This document shows positions 31,999-42,801 of a stretch of DNA of 62,136 bases, piece after piece. Source of the DNA: Chara braunii (taxonomy: Eukaryota; Streptophyta; Charophyceae; Charales; Characeae); NCBI GenBank assembly GCA_003427395.1, contig BFEA01000052.1, positions 1,300,986 through 1,363,121 on the forward strand, given 5' to 3'. Both the position numbers and the translations under genes were made by a program. Position 1 is the first letter of the stretch; the number at the start of each line of letters is the position of its first letter. The notes beneath the pieces are model-generated. The model was not told where the DNA came from and made no database searches. It saw only the letters and a list, made by a program, of their open reading frames with translations.

Positions 31999-32642
31999 AC
32001 GTGGTAACTCGGGAAAGCTTAAGGCCCGATTCAAGAAAATTTGCGGCCGTTCGAGACGCCCCGACTCCCACGTCGCTGACGCAAGTTCGAGCTTTCCTAG
32101 GGCTGGCCTCATACTATCGTCGATTTATCAAGGGTTTCGCTGCTATCACACGATCCCTAACGAACTTGGTGCGAAAGGACCAACCCCTCAGCTGGAACGC
32201 GGAGTGCGAACGGGCCTTCGGCGCTCTAAAGGAAGCCCTAGCTACGACGCCTACTTTGATTCGACCGGACCCAGCAAAGCAATTCATACTCATTACGGAT
32301 TGGCAGCCTGAGGCGATCTCCGCTATCCTAGCGCAGAAGGGGAACGACGACCGCGAACACGTCATCGAGTACGCGTTTCGTACCGTACCGGACGAATGGA
32401 AGAACGATTTGGCTCTGCAAGGAGAATGTTATGCAGTAGTTTGGGGAATTCAACACTTCCATCTGTATCTGTATGGGCAAAAGTTTCTCCTCGTCACGGA
32501 CCACGAACCCCTGTTGGCTTTCAAGAGGCTCACTAATTACACTGGCATGATTGGGCGCTGGGCAATACGGCTGCAAGAGTACGATTTCAACATCGTCCAT
32601 CGGAAGACGGAGAGGCACAAGAACGCGGACAGATTGACGTGA
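31950..32642 (+). pseudogene. GYP-3 RT connection and RNase H
   Basis: An open frame from 31848; the meaningful part starts near 31975 with SFLGYVV. It includes VRAFLGLASYYRRFIKGFA and RAFGALKEAL of the RT connection. RNase H follows: FILITDWQPEAISAILAQKG, then GECYAVVWGIQHFHLYLYG, then TDHEPLLAF and RWAIRLQEYDFNIVHRKTER. The catalytic D, E and D of Ty3-type RNase H are all present. It ends at a TGA (32640-32642) before the integrase region. RNase H removes the RNA strand during element replication. Confidence 0.9.
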
Positions 32643-32762
32643 TTGCACCACCCAACAGAAGTGGCTAAAGGCGAGTAGATTACTCCATGGAGATAACCGG
32701 AGCCAGTCAGTGGGCCATGATACGGACAGGTGGCAGTCCTTCCTCGCAACAAGAAATAGCAC

Positions 32763-33059
32763 GTGGCGATGGGCGATGGAGGTAACTTTGGGGCTCCCCT
32801 TTCTCCTCTCTCATCTTCGTCTTTTTCCTCCCTTCCTGACAAATTTTGCTATTTTTGTGAGGCAATTTTGAGAGTCTACTCGGTCCCTATGCGACTGAGC
32901 GGGGAAGGCTATGTCGAGTGGGTAGATTGTCAGCGATGTGTTTCCCGAGCCCATGGTTCTTGTATCCAGTACCGGAATACGGACAAACCTTGGTTATGTG
33001 TCGCACTGATAGAATCCCGACAGAGGCTCGATTTCGCAAAGCCACGTCTGAAGGGCTAG
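32763..33059 (+). pseudogene. PHD-finger-like segment between RNase H and integrase
   Basis: A 98-residue frame (GTG 32763; first ATG 32769). Ligand-like residues, numbered from the GTG, are C29-x2-C32, C56-x2-C59, H64, C67 and W77-L-C79. The order C-x2-C, C-x2-C, H-x2-C and W-x-C is the PHD-finger pattern (C4HC3). The last cysteine is missing in this frame. A one-base shift just after C79 connects to a basic, helical stretch (33000-33256) that leads to the integrase. PHD fingers bind histone tails, so the segment might be a chromatin-reading module like the chromodomain of GYP-1. The match is by motif only and the frame is damaged. Confidence 0.5.
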
Positions 33060-33231
33060 AAAAGACACGACAGTTTAGAAGGGCTGTAGTATGGACAGAT
33101 GTCGTCTTGATAGCTAAAGTGGTCGGAAACACTCTCCGAGATTTCACAAAAGAGGACCGGAGACGGGCCAATGAGAGGGTTCGGGATTATCGATGGAATG
33201 AAGGACGGTTAGAAAAACGAAAAACGGACGG

Positions 33232-33869
33232 ATGTCTGTCCCGCATACGTTCGTAAGGTATGACTGGGTTAAGTCAGCTCACGAGGAAATTGCGGCCCAT
33301 TTCGCCGTCCGAATCACAAAGGCGGCGATTGATAAAAATGAGTGGTATTGGTCTAATATTCGCGACAATGTTAAATTCATCGTCCGTAATTGCCAAGTAT
33401 GCGTTGCTGACAAGGCGCCGATCCAGCCGCCTAGGTCGATAATGCCTACCGTAGTCGAGCGGCCATTCCAGAGGGTTAGTATGGATACCACCGATATTGT
33501 CGTGCCCGCTGGACCGAATAGCTGTATTCCATTCTGTTGGTATTTGTAGACCACTTTTCGAAGTGGATCGAGGCGTATCCATATAAGACGCGACAGGCGG
33601 CCAAAATCGCGCGATACGTCAACCGTTTTCTCGGGATGCGGCAGGACACCGAGGAGATCCTGATGGACAATGGTGTCTTTATCCACAATACTGCCCTTCA
33701 CATGTCGCAGTCGAACGAACTGGTGGAAAACGCCAATCGAGTGATTAAGACCGCTTTGCGACGCAATATCGCAGCAAATGGCACAAGGCCTTGGCCCGAT
33801 ATCGTGGACCATATCCTAGCTATCCACCGGGGGACACCCCACGAATCCACGGGTCTGACCCCCCTCTAG
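33232..33869 (+). pseudogene. GYP-3 integrase, catalytic core deleted
   Basis: The zinc module is visible as AHEEIAAHF and CQVC (H-x5-H, C-x2-C). Core residues are D in SMDTTD (frame 1), then after a frameshift near 33540 VFVDHFSKWIEAYP, D in ILMDNGVF and E in ELVENANRVIKTALR. Only 19 residues separate the last D and E instead of 35, so about 16 residues of the core have been lost. The frame ends at TAG 33867. The deletion and frameshift mean no activity. Confidence 0.88.
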
Positions 33870-33950
33870 CTGCAGACCAATAGCCTACCCTGTGTAGCCC
33901 TACCGAGCATAAATGATGAGACGGCCCTTCCGCGACGGACCACTAGGGCG

Positions 33951-34250
33951 ATGGTAAAGGATAAGGCCCAACGCCACCAAAAACTGATGGAAAAGGTCCT
34001 TCCCCAATTGGCCCGAAAAAGACAGCGAATGATAGAAATGGCCCATGGGAGACAGGTCAGGAGTTATGAGGTCGGGAATGGGAACGCTGGGCCTCGACCC
34101 CAGTATAAATTAGGGGACATCGTGCAGGTGAGGAAATGTGCTCGCCACGGCAAGCTAGCGCCATGATTCTTCGGGCGATTCCACGTGGTTGAGCTCGGTC
34201 CCAGTGGGATGAACACGGTACGGCTTGCGCCGAAGGTGTCGGGAAGTTGA
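33951..34250 (+). pseudogene. GYP-3 integrase C-terminus (GPY/F)
   Basis: Frame with KAQRHQKLMEKVLPQLARKR and then YKLGDIVQVRK and GKLAP. An in-frame TGA at about 34164-34166 interrupts what should be the GPY/F module; after it the same frame reads FFGRFHVVELGPSGMNTVRL. No chromodomain follows. Confidence 0.8.
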
Positions 34251-34411
34251 TTGGCTCGCCCAATCATTCGACACGTGTCCTACCTTCGTCTTCTCCCCTC
34301 TTCCCCTTCTCTTCCATCATTTGCATCATCCCTCGGCCAAGACGAGGACGACGACTCTCTAGAATCCTCCTTTCTCTCTCAACCATCGTCTTCGACTCCA
34401 CCTCCATCGCC

Positions 34412-34926
34412 ATGAGTTTTCGACGGAGCAGGTGATCAGCGAGCGTCTAATGGTACCCGGGGGAGCCTTCTCAGCGATCCGACAAGTATGGCATCCTCGG
34501 TTGAGTCTAGATCTTCTCCGATTCGCGGCCTTCTTCAATACAACGACCATCCACGCGGCGGCGGAGTTCCAGTTCGGGCAGTCCGGGGTGGCACGAGTGT
34601 TGGCCGAGGTGTCAACTTTTTTGCGCCTGACCCCACCTGGGGAGAGCCACGTGTCGGTCATTGTTGCCTTTACAGGCGACATCACGACACTGCATCCAGC
34701 ACGACACACCGCCATCCTTCGACAACTGCGAGATTGGGCAGCATGCATCACGACTGAGTGGGTGCGACTATTGGCTCGACCACGCGATCGTGTTGTAACG
34801 ATGAACGACATCGATCTTCAGCTTTGGGTCTCCTCCACCGCCCCGAAGTCACCCTTCTTGTGCTTCGTCCCTTCGCTCGGCCTCAATGAACCGCCACCGT
34901 CTCTCTACCTTCAGCCTCCCTTCTGA
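34412..34926 (+). pseudogene. GYP-3 accessory ORF, first part
   Basis: It lies after integrase, where env or accessory genes sit in some gypsy elements. An ATG at 34412 gives only seven codons before TGA. A longer frame from 34432 (GTG; first ATG 34450) encodes about 160 residues, including GGAFSAIRQVWHPRLSLDLL and AAEFQFGQSGVARVLAEVST, with mixed alpha/beta composition and no membrane segment. It overlaps the next frame by 41 bases, and the two probably were one protein split by a frameshift near 34900. I recognise no family. Confidence 0.45.
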
Positions 34927-36010
34927 TGTTCCCACATTTTGGCAATTTGTCGAGGAAGCGTCTCTGTCCTTCACGATCAAGCAATTGGATGTGCCGATTC
35001 TAGACGCGGTTAAGTGGACGCAATGGTGGCAAGCCTACGTGGCACTCAATTTTTGCCTCCTTGAGGTCGTCTTCCATTGGGCGGAACTGATAGACATGAG
35101 TGCGGAGGACGAGATCCCGGACGACGAGGTGGAGTTGCTGCTCATCCAGGGGTGGAGAACGGACACGGAGGGAGATTTTTTGGGGATCTTATTCGGAGAA
35201 GTGCACGACGGCCATCTGAGCTCCATTACGGATGAACTGCTGGTGCTTCTAACCCGAGTGCTGGACGATTTGCCATTGGAGATCCTCTCACATTGTGACG
35301 AGAGGGCGAGGACAGCCACGATCGCTCGTACCCTGAAGCCACATCTTCTTCGGTCCACTTGTACGGAATTGGAAAAGGGCAACTACTACTTACCCTCGAG
35401 AGGTGCATACCTGAGCGTCGACATCACTGATCTCTCCACGTGGGACCCACTCATCCGGCGCGTTCCTCTAGGAGAGACCAGCAAGGAAGCCGAAGAGGAG
35501 GAGGAAGAGGAAAGCCACGAGGGCGGCCACCGTCAATATACGGAAGGAGAGACAACGCCAGAAAAGGAGGAATCGGGGGCTGAATCAGACAATCTCGATT
35601 ATCAAGAATCGGAGGACGGCGAGTCGGAAGAGGCCAGTTCGGGGCAGGTGGAGTCGGAGGAAGAAGAAGGTGGATCGGGTGAGTCGCGTAGTCTCGACGA
35701 ATTGAGCAGAGAAGAACGAGAGGCTGTGGCACAGAGGAAACGGGCAGCATCAGAAGGAAAACGACAGATCCAAGAATTAGGAGGGCCACCACCGCAACTG
35801 CTGCAAGGCGATCCGGCGCGCAATCCAGAACCACCGCGGGAAGAAGATGAAAGAGATGGAAACGCCACCGCAGAGGGATCAAGAAGCCGGCGCCGCCGAA
35901 GAAGTGAATCGCCCTCCCAATCCTCCTCAGTTCGACCCGCAGCCCTTCGTTTACGTCGAGATGCGGGCACTCGGGCTTCGTCCCCGGTCGTTATCACGTC
36001 ATCCTCGTGA
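34886..36010 (+). CDS. GYP-3 accessory ORF, long acidic part
   Basis: A 374-residue frame from ATG 34886. The first 190 residues look folded, with WTQWWQAYVALNFCLLEVVF, a helix-rich middle (SITDELLVLLTRVLDDLPLE) and LSVDITDLSTWDP. Residues about 200-290 are strongly acidic (E/S/G repeats), then an arginine-rich tail (GSRSRRRRRSES) follows. The acidic and basic halves suggest a disordered C-terminus. There is no signal peptide, transmembrane helix or furin-like site, so it does not look like an envelope protein. Function unknown. It could be a chromatin- or nucleic-acid-associated accessory protein, but that is only a guess from charge. Confidence 0.5.
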   Translation: MNRHRLSTFSLPSDVPTFWQFVEEASLSFTIKQLDVPILDAVKWTQWWQAYVALNFCLLEVVFHWAELIDMSAEDEIPDDEVELLLIQGWRTDTEGDFLGILFGEVHDGHLSSITDELLVLLTRVLDDLPLEILSHCDERARTATIARTLKPHLLRSTCTELEKGNYYLPSRGAYLSVDITDLSTWDPLIRRVPLGETSKEAEEEEEEESHEGGHRQYTEGETTPEKEESGAESDNLDYQESEDGESEEASSGQVESEEEEGGSGESRSLDELSREEREAVAQRKRAASEGKRQIQELGGPPPQLLQGDPARNPEPPREEDERDGNATAEGSRSRRRRRSESPSQSSSVRPAALRLRRDAGTRASSPVVITSSS

Positions 36011-36185
36011 CTTCCTCACCCTCCGACAGTTCCCAGGACGACCCCCTTTCCCCGATGGGTGACAACCGTTCCCACTCTTACTCTTCTACCACCAATACGC
36101 CACCCTCCTTCTGGTCACCATCTTCCCGCACACTACTACTCGCTCGCTCGTCACTTCCTTCCCCCTCCACGTCCTTCTCTTTAGC

Positions 36186-36434
36186 GTGGATTGGCAGGAA
36201 TATAATAATATAGAGGTTTATTATGTCATCGCGGGCACGATTCCTGCGTCCGAGGAATATGACGATTTTCGCGCTGCCATCCGCCGCACCCTCTGCACCC
36301 TCTACCCTGACTACCTCGCCTCTCTCCCCATCAACGTCGGCACCCTCGCTTTCCCTACATCCACCGCTCTATTCATTTGGTCCCACTCCCCTCCAGCGAC
36401 AAGGAAGCCTATCCACCACCTCCCCCATTCGTAA
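36186..36434 (+). pseudogene. GYP-3 accessory ORF, third fragment
   Basis: A frame with DWQEYNNIEVYYVIAGTIPA, SEEYDDFRAAIRRTLCTLYP and DYLASLPINVG, which has normal protein-like composition. It stands 170 bases after the acidic ORF and may be a C-terminal continuation after frameshifts. No family recognised; the GTG at 36186 is not a meaningful start. Confidence 0.35.
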
Positions 36435-37049
36435 TTATACTACCTTTCCCGGGCAACGTTTTCGATTGAACGCATGCATGCCACATTGGATGACTTCCAC
36501 ACTCAGATCCTACGGTAAGTGGCACGTGTCGGCTCCGCGTCGATCATTGAACGATGGATCGGCGCCTGATGAGAGAGCAAGCAGGAGCTTGCTCAAGATT
36601 GGAACCCCTTGAGCGTCACATATGTGACGAACCATTTCTTGTAATCGCGCGACTTTCTACGCGAAGCTGCCTTGGGGAAATGGATGGGTCGGATGGGTGA
36701 ACCATGGACAGAGGTTGCGCCACACTTGTGCGCATTTTGCTGCGTCGAGAATTGGGCTATGACTGGATCGCGCCCTTAATCTTGCGCAACTGTCGCTTTT
36801 GGTGGGTGCGATTGTAACTGTATCTTTCTTCTTTCTTGACTTCCTCGTGTTTGCCCGCCTTCTTCTTCTTTGTCTTGCATCCTTAATGCTCCATTCTAAT
36901 TGGCCTGAGTGCCTGCATGACCGGATCGATGCGTGGAGTGCGGCTACGACCCCCACGCCGCGGCCTGGCCATGCAGACATAGGCACTTCCTCTCTTCTCC
37001 TTCTGACCACTTGGGCTTAATCCCGTATCTTTTGCGCAAGCATGCATGC

Positions 37050-37057
37050 TATAAATT
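37050..37057 (+). promoter_or_regulatory. GYP-3 3' LTR TATA box
   Basis: TATAAATT after GCATGCATGC, same context as 26701. Confidence 0.65.
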
Positions 37058-37953
37058 TCACAAGCACGATTAGTTTGCTCTCTATGAACTTTGGAGTTAG
37101 CGCGATTAGTGAGGGTCGGCTAACGAGTCAGCTGGAAGTGGTGAGTTGACGAGAGAGTTGGGCGATTCGACAAGCTGGTGTCGGGTATGTGGGGTTGACG
37201 TGCGGGCCGCGACGGACTGTGGCGCATGGGCAAACCTGGCTTGCATGCTCGAACCAACCGGGGTGACAACTCTGTGTTGATGCGCGACGATGGACTGTCC
37301 GCATCGGGGAGTGTAGAGAGAGAAAGAGAGAGAGTAGCTGTGTGTGGGACGAGGTCCCTTCTTCCATTCATCTGTATAATTTTGGTTTCTATTTTGGTCG
37401 ATCTCTTTGCGGCCCTCTCGGACTTTCTTTGTAAATCGTGTCGGATTTTCGTTGTCGTTTGCTTTGTGTGTATGTATGGAATGGATGTGAACTCTTTCCT
37501 GTTAGCGATCTTTTCGGATTTCCAATCTTGTTTTGCGATGACTATTTACTTCACATTTCGTCTGCATGAGCGATACTCTCAGATCTGATTGGAAGCACTT
37601 GCTATGGATGTTTGGGTTTAATCGCTAGTCTTCGATCGTCATCAGATCACCAAGAGTGTTGTGAGGAGTTGATTGTCCTCTCCTCCTGTTTCTCTCCTTT
37701 TTTTTGGTCACATGAATGGCATGGGTATGAATGTAATGTTTTGATCTCCCCCAATATAGCATGAGTAGGAAAGTTGCATGCAGGACGAACGCAACCAGTA
37801 CACCGAATCGAGGAGCGATCTGCTTTCGCTCATGTGCATGCTCACGTACGACCGCAATCTCGAGAAAACCGAGTCGCAGCGTACGAGCGTGTCTGCATGA
37901 GTCAACCTCGAACTCATCATAAGGATGCGGGAAACTGAATTCCCTAGCTGGAT

Positions 37954-38503
37954 ATGGCTGTAGACATTCGCTTTGGGATTACCGATCGTGAGAACCTGAG
38001 GGATCCAGAGTATCGCGAGTACTGGGAGGGTGAACAGTTCAGACGGCGGGGAAACTTGAGAAACCCGAAATTCCCCTGTCTGACGGAGAACGACCGACTG
38101 TGCGTGGGGGATTTCCACTGGGCCATAACCAGCGATCCTAAAGGCCCAGACTACCCAGACACTGACAACACTCTTCGTCGTTATTAATACCAGCTTCCTT
38201 GCCTTCCATCTCCTCCTCCCCTATCACCAGCTCACAGTGGTACCGTGGAATTCCATAGCTCGCTATTGGCCCCGCCCAGCGTGTGAAGAGTGCCAGCGGT
38301 ACGAGGCGTACCGGGCTTCGAGATTTATCCGACGAACCGGAACCGAAGCCGAGCAGCGATTACACAGCCTCTGCTTGCGGCCAGCCTCGTCGGATTCCGA
38401 AGCTTGTTATGAGCGGCTCCGACAACTGTTCGCCCCGCGCGACAGCCATGGTGTCCCACCGGTCCACCAGATAAGGAACCGGCCGTGGCGACGCAACTGG
38501 TAG
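37954..38503 (+). pseudogene. LTR-resident ORF, broken copy in 3' LTR
   Basis: Counterpart of 27605-28183. It starts ATG 37954 and follows the intact copy to PDTDNT. A 20-base deletion near 38173 (present in the 5' LTR as the stretch encoding QYYISPG) then shifts the frame to a stop at 38185. Sense resumes in another frame with FHLLLPYHQLTVVPWNSIAR and CEECQRYEAY and ends at TAG 38501. The break postdates insertion, since the 5' copy is whole. Confidence 0.75.
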
Positions 38504-38738
38504 AGACCATAGCCCCATCCCCGAAGGCTGAAACGCCAGATACGATCTTTGCGTACTGTCTTGCACCGTTGTCCCTAAACTTGCCACTGGAGATCTCAGT
38601 TCCGACCTGGGACTTCCCCCCCCCCCCCCCCCCCCCCCACTTTCCTAAAATCCTTGGCACACTCCCTTTTTTGCACTTCCGGGGCCCCGTCCCACTCCGA
38701 TCAGGAAGTCGCGTTGGGCGTGAGGTTTGGGCGTCACA

Positions 38739-40472
38739 TCGCTGTTCTCTATACCTCTTACTCGACTTCCACCTTCTAGGGATTAACGGGACCGATAAGT
38801 CCAATAAGATCGTGCTTGAAATGATTGCGAGACCTCCAAGCTCAGACCGCGATCTTTCTTGGGATCTATTAGTAAATTTGGAAAAGACTCTACGCTTGCA
38901 ACTCCTTTGTCACTACCTGAGTTGTAGCGAAGCCGATCCTTGTGCAGCTGTGAATGTGTTGTTGTAACCCCGTTTGTCTCTATAGCTACGCCAGACAAAT
39001 GTCTTCTGGACCTTCCTCCTTGCGCGTTGTGGGGTAAGAATAGGAAAGATCTTAACTCGTTTCTCTCTCTTCTTGTCGCTTCTCTCTCATCGCAGGTGAG
39101 TTTTTGAAGTGGACTTCTTCACACCAATCCTTTCCGTCTTTTCCTCTTCTTAGCCTTTCCACCGTCACTGCTTCTCTTCCTTCCTCAGTTCTTTCCAAAA
39201 CCAACTCATTCCTTGCTAATTGTCTTTTCCTCGTCGATTACAAGTATTCATTTCTGCGTCGGGATAATCATTGGCACGTACTCTCTCCTTCTCTTCTCTC
39301 TCTCCCCTTCTTTCTTGTCTCCTTCCCTCTCCCTGTAGCCACGCCCTAGGGCATGGCTTGGCTTAGCTTAGCTCGCATTCATTTCCCTCACCCAATCGAA
39401 AATTGAGTTCCCACTTGGGGCGCCACCTGGGGTCAAGTCGGAGTGAGAGTGTTCATGCTTGCGCTCCCGTCAACAGCCACCCCTAGCTGAATTCCCTTTC
39501 CTACCTCGTTGCTTTCCTCCTTTCCTTCTTTGGGGCAATTTGCGTCCTTTCCTTCTGCTTTTCCTCGAGGCGGTTGTCTTTTCCTTTACTTAAATACACC
39601 ACACTTCTTCCCTTTTGCTCGTTGCTCCCCACCTCTTCTCTCTTCCTCTCCCCGTTTTCACCCGTCTTTCCTGTCTCTTCCCATGAATAGCCATGCCTGA
39701 AGTCGTGGCAAGGAGCAGCGTGATCCCGCCTTCTGTTTCCCACCTTTCGTCGTCTTTTTCGAAAAAGAGATGGCGCGCGAGTGGAGCAAAATTTTACGCC
39801 GGTTGAAAAAGTTCACGGACGTGCGGACACGGTAGTCAGCGCAGTGAATTAGCGCTTACAGGTCGACGCTAACGCTCGATGTAAACGGTCTTGCTTCAAA
39901 TTGTTTCTGATACCTATATCTGCTAGTCATCCTAATTAGCCTAATTATCGTCAAATCATCATCAAATCATCATCAATTTTCAGAATTGAATTTCATTATA
40001 AGGGATGCTGGGCGTGTTTCCCTGCACGTGCTGCTCCCCACGAATAGACCGGAGCGTTGAAAAAAAAAGCAAAAAGAAAAAAGGCCGAGGTCCCTGTCAC
40101 ATGCCTATGAACAACAAACAGGCATGGCACAGAACCCAAGATGACCAAAGGAGAAAGAGCGATGACAATGCAGTGGAAGACTGAAATACACAGATCTGAC
40201 TCGTCATCACCCAGTACCGACTCTGCATACATCCACCATCACACACATGCAATGGACACGGTGGCTCACACATGGAAGACAGCCGCCATGTCTGGAAGAC
40301 ATCCACAGGAGGAGGAGGGGGGGGAAGAGACAAGGTGGGGAGAAGAAGGGGAGATGTCAACTCAATAGCCCCTGCGAATGAATAGCCTCCAAAAATGATC
40401 CCCAAAGTCTCTGTCCGAATACAATGTCCGAGTCTGGGCAATCGCCCGAATGTCACCAAGTCTCAACTCTCA

Positions 40473-40474
<2 letters not shown>
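38739..40474. other. No gene recognised
   Basis: Mostly CT-rich sequence. TTCTCTCATCGCAG|GTGAG near 39087-39101 looks like a splice acceptor, but no coding exon is convincing after it. A plus-strand frame at 38485-38967 spans the LTR edge and is not a gene. Confidence 0.4.
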
Positions 40475-40554
<80 letters not shown>

Positions 40555-40618
40555 NNNNNNNNNNNNNNNNNNNNNNNNNNNNNNNNNNNNNNNNNNNNNN
40601 NNNNNNNNNNNNNNNNNN

Positions 40619-40688
<70 letters not shown>

Positions 40689-40830
40689 AGAAGAAAACAG
40701 CAGAGGGAGGAGAAGAAGACGAAGACGAGGAAGAGGAAGAGGAAGAAGAGGAAGAGGAAGAGGAAGAAGAGGAAGAAGAAGAAGACGACGAAGAAGAAGG
40801 AATGGAGTTGGAGGAGATAATCAGGGGAAG
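40475..40830. repeat. (TC)40 - gap - (CA)33 - GAA/GAG compound microsatellite
   Basis: TC run 40475-40554, a 64-base N gap (40555-40618), CA run 40619-40684 and then GAAGAG-type purine repeats to about 40830. The gap probably covers the unsequenced join of the two arrays, so its length is arbitrary. Confidence 0.95.
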
Positions 40831-41749
40831 AGGAGAAGAAGAAGAATCCTCTCTGCCTCTCTCTCTCTTGGAGCCAGATACTGACCAGCGTAAAGGTGTC
40901 GCCTTGGAGCTGTACTGCAGGTGAGAGCACTCTGGCAAAGACTCACCTGGCCTCCGCCCTGATCTCCTCTCTCTACTACCTCTTGCCTACTCCGCTAACA
41001 ATCCAGCACTGCTCCAGCAGCGTGGTACCTCAAGTCCGGAATGTTGCATGCCACAAATGCGGGTGGCCCAGCTATATATAGCGCTGGGCCTGGTGAATGC
41101 AGCTGGGTCTGTGTGGCATACTGTGCAGCCACACGGGCCTGCAGGGCCCGACCAGCGTTCCCAGCCTAAAAGCCACTTTCAGGCCCGTGACGTTTTCAGG
41201 CCAAAAGCCTGAAACAAGGGCCTACAGGCCCCGTGTTGTTTCAGCCTGAAAGCCTGAAAACAAGGGCCTACAGGCCCTGTGTCGTTTCAGGCTAAAACAG
41301 GGCCTTTTCGGCCCTGAGTCTTTTCAGCCTGAAACTGAGAGCCATTTTCAGGCCCTCATCAGTTCGACCCGCCCTGAAACTCAGGCAACGAACCAGGGTT
41401 TTAGCACAGGCCAGTTTGGGCCTGTTTTCAAGTCAACCCCTGGTTGAGCTTCAACACCAGGGTCTGGCACGTTTCGGCACTGGCAAGAGCAGCCTCCTGG
41501 ACGGGCCAGCACTAAATAGGACTGGCCCGCCATGCAGGCCGGCAGGTAGTTCATAGGGACTTCCCAGGCACTTCACGTGCAGTTCAGGAGGCAGGAGGTA
41601 GTCTTCAGGATTCGGCAGCAGCACTCTGCAGGAGCGCTGCAGGACTAGTACTAGCGTTAGCAGTAGTCTTCAGCGCTGGGTGCTAGTAGGAGCTAGAGTA
41701 GCATTGGAGACAGAGAGAGAGATGGTTGGCGGAGGCCAGGGAGACTTAC

Positions 41750-41786
41750 CTGTGGCGCCATAGCTCCAGCTTCGTCTTCGATGTAC
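41750..41786 (-). other. Antisense exon-like 37-nt module, copy 2
   Basis: On the minus strand TTGTTGCAG precedes a 37-base segment ending CAG, followed by GTAAGT (41749-41744). A long CT tract (the complement of 41821-41887) lies 35 bases before the acceptor-like site, where a polypyrimidine tract would be. Same size and layout as 18105-18141. Confidence 0.4.
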
Positions 41787-41817
41787 CTGCAACAAGGCGC
41801 CACCTTGTTAGAACCGC

Positions 41818-41820
<3 letters not shown>

Positions 41821-41887
<67 letters not shown>
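41821..41887. repeat. (GA)33 microsatellite inside the solo LTR
   Basis: Pure GA run. The GYP-1 LTR has only a short GA tract at the same place, so the array expanded within the LTR. Confidence 0.95.
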
Positions 41888-41890
<3 letters not shown>

Positions 41891-42312
41891 CGTCTTCTTC
41901 CTCTTCTAAGTCCATCTCTTCCTCACCCTCTCGCTACCTGACTCAGTATCTGCAGACTACGAGAGAGAGATTGGTGACTTTGGGACTTGACGACATTTGG
42001 ATCCAGACTCAACATTGGGATTCAGACATTTGACGAGGGATTATTTGGGACCTGTGCNGAAGACTTGGTGTTGACGACATTCCCATCTTGCCCTCTTCTT
42101 CGTCTAACCCCCCTCTTCTTCATCTGTGTATGGTTGGGGACTGGCGCATTCTTCCTGTGTGAGCGCCAGGCCCCTTTGCACCATGGAATGATGATGTATA
42201 TTTGGTCTGCATTGCAACATTGATTGGGCTGATCATTGGTATTTTAGCCTTTCTGCTGCGCTATCTTGTACTATGTGAGAGAGGTCGGTCTGTACCATTA
42301 CGGCATGCGACA

Positions 42313-42801
42313 GTCTGCCTCCTGGGCTGTCTGATCGTGATGCCGATCGACGGTCCAGGATGCGGGCCCAAAACCTGGTCCTGAGTCGCGGCCTCAAAAT
42401 GGCCTGCCTGGGTCCCAACCGGATGTCCAGGCTGCTTTTGCTGAACCGGAAGAGGTGACCTCACAAGAGGACGAAACAGGGGCTGGACCCTTAACATGGT
42501 TCAGCCCCAAACAAAGTGCTCCAGGCCCGAAAAATGGCCTCTGGGCATGAAACGGCCCACCTGGTCCAGAGGACTACCGTTCTGGACAAAAATGCTGAAA
42601 GGACACATCTAGATCGGACATTATTGAAACTGACAAACAAGATCAGAACAGACCAACGACTGAGAAAAACAATAAAAAAAGAACTCACGAAAGTGCAGAC
42701 GAACCCCGAAAATTAACAGAAAAGCCCCAAACGCACAGCCCATGCCCCCTACATCAATGTTGTGCCCTGAAGGGGGCCGTGTGGGAGCCGTGCATATGAC
42801 A
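42313..42801. other. No gene recognised
   Basis: Sequence between the solo LTR and the fold-back at 42802. Only short open frames of no clear character. Confidence 0.35.

Larger units (their letters stand above)
26355..38738 (+). mobile_element. GYP-3: 12.4-kb Ty3/gypsy element with 2-kb LTRs
   Basis: Two direct LTR copies (26355-28387 and 36623-38738) bound an internal region. This holds a tRNA-Met-type primer site, gag, an inverted zinc-knuckle segment, protease, reverse transcriptase, RNase H, a PHD-like finger, integrase and unknown ORFs. The two LTRs differ by many substitutions and small indels, so the insertion is not recent. The 5' LTR lacks about 90 bp at its left end and about 12 bp at its right end relative to the 3' LTR. 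No target-site duplication can be tested because the left end is lost. Confidence 0.9.
36623..38738 (+). mobile_element. GYP-3 3' LTR
   Basis: Starts TGTGACG and ends CGTCACA, a 7-bp terminal inverted repeat with TG...CA ends. The right end matches the GYP-4 LTR end at 60764 exactly (GGGCGTCACA). The start is inferred because the 5' LTR lacks this part. The copy carries 21 C at about 38618-38638 where the 5' LTR has about 10. No clear polypurine tract precedes it. Confidence 0.75.
41042..42312 (+). mobile_element. Probable solo LTR related to GYP-1
   Basis: Starts TGTTGCATGCC and ends GGCATGCGACA, an 11-bp terminal inverted repeat with one mismatch. It aligns along most of its length with the GYP-1 3' LTR (17491-18782), including the GCCTGAAA/GGGCCTACAGGCC tandem start, the GGATTATTTGGGAC block and the GTTGACGACATTCCCATCT block. 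No gag-pol lies on either side. The flanking five bases (CGGAA and GTCTG) do not match, so a target-site duplication is not visible. TATATATA at 41073-41080 lies between GGCCCAGC and GCTGGGCC arms. Confidence 0.7.

Noticed and set aside
40395-40938. Long frames through the N gap
   Set aside because: They pass through unknown bases and microsatellites only.
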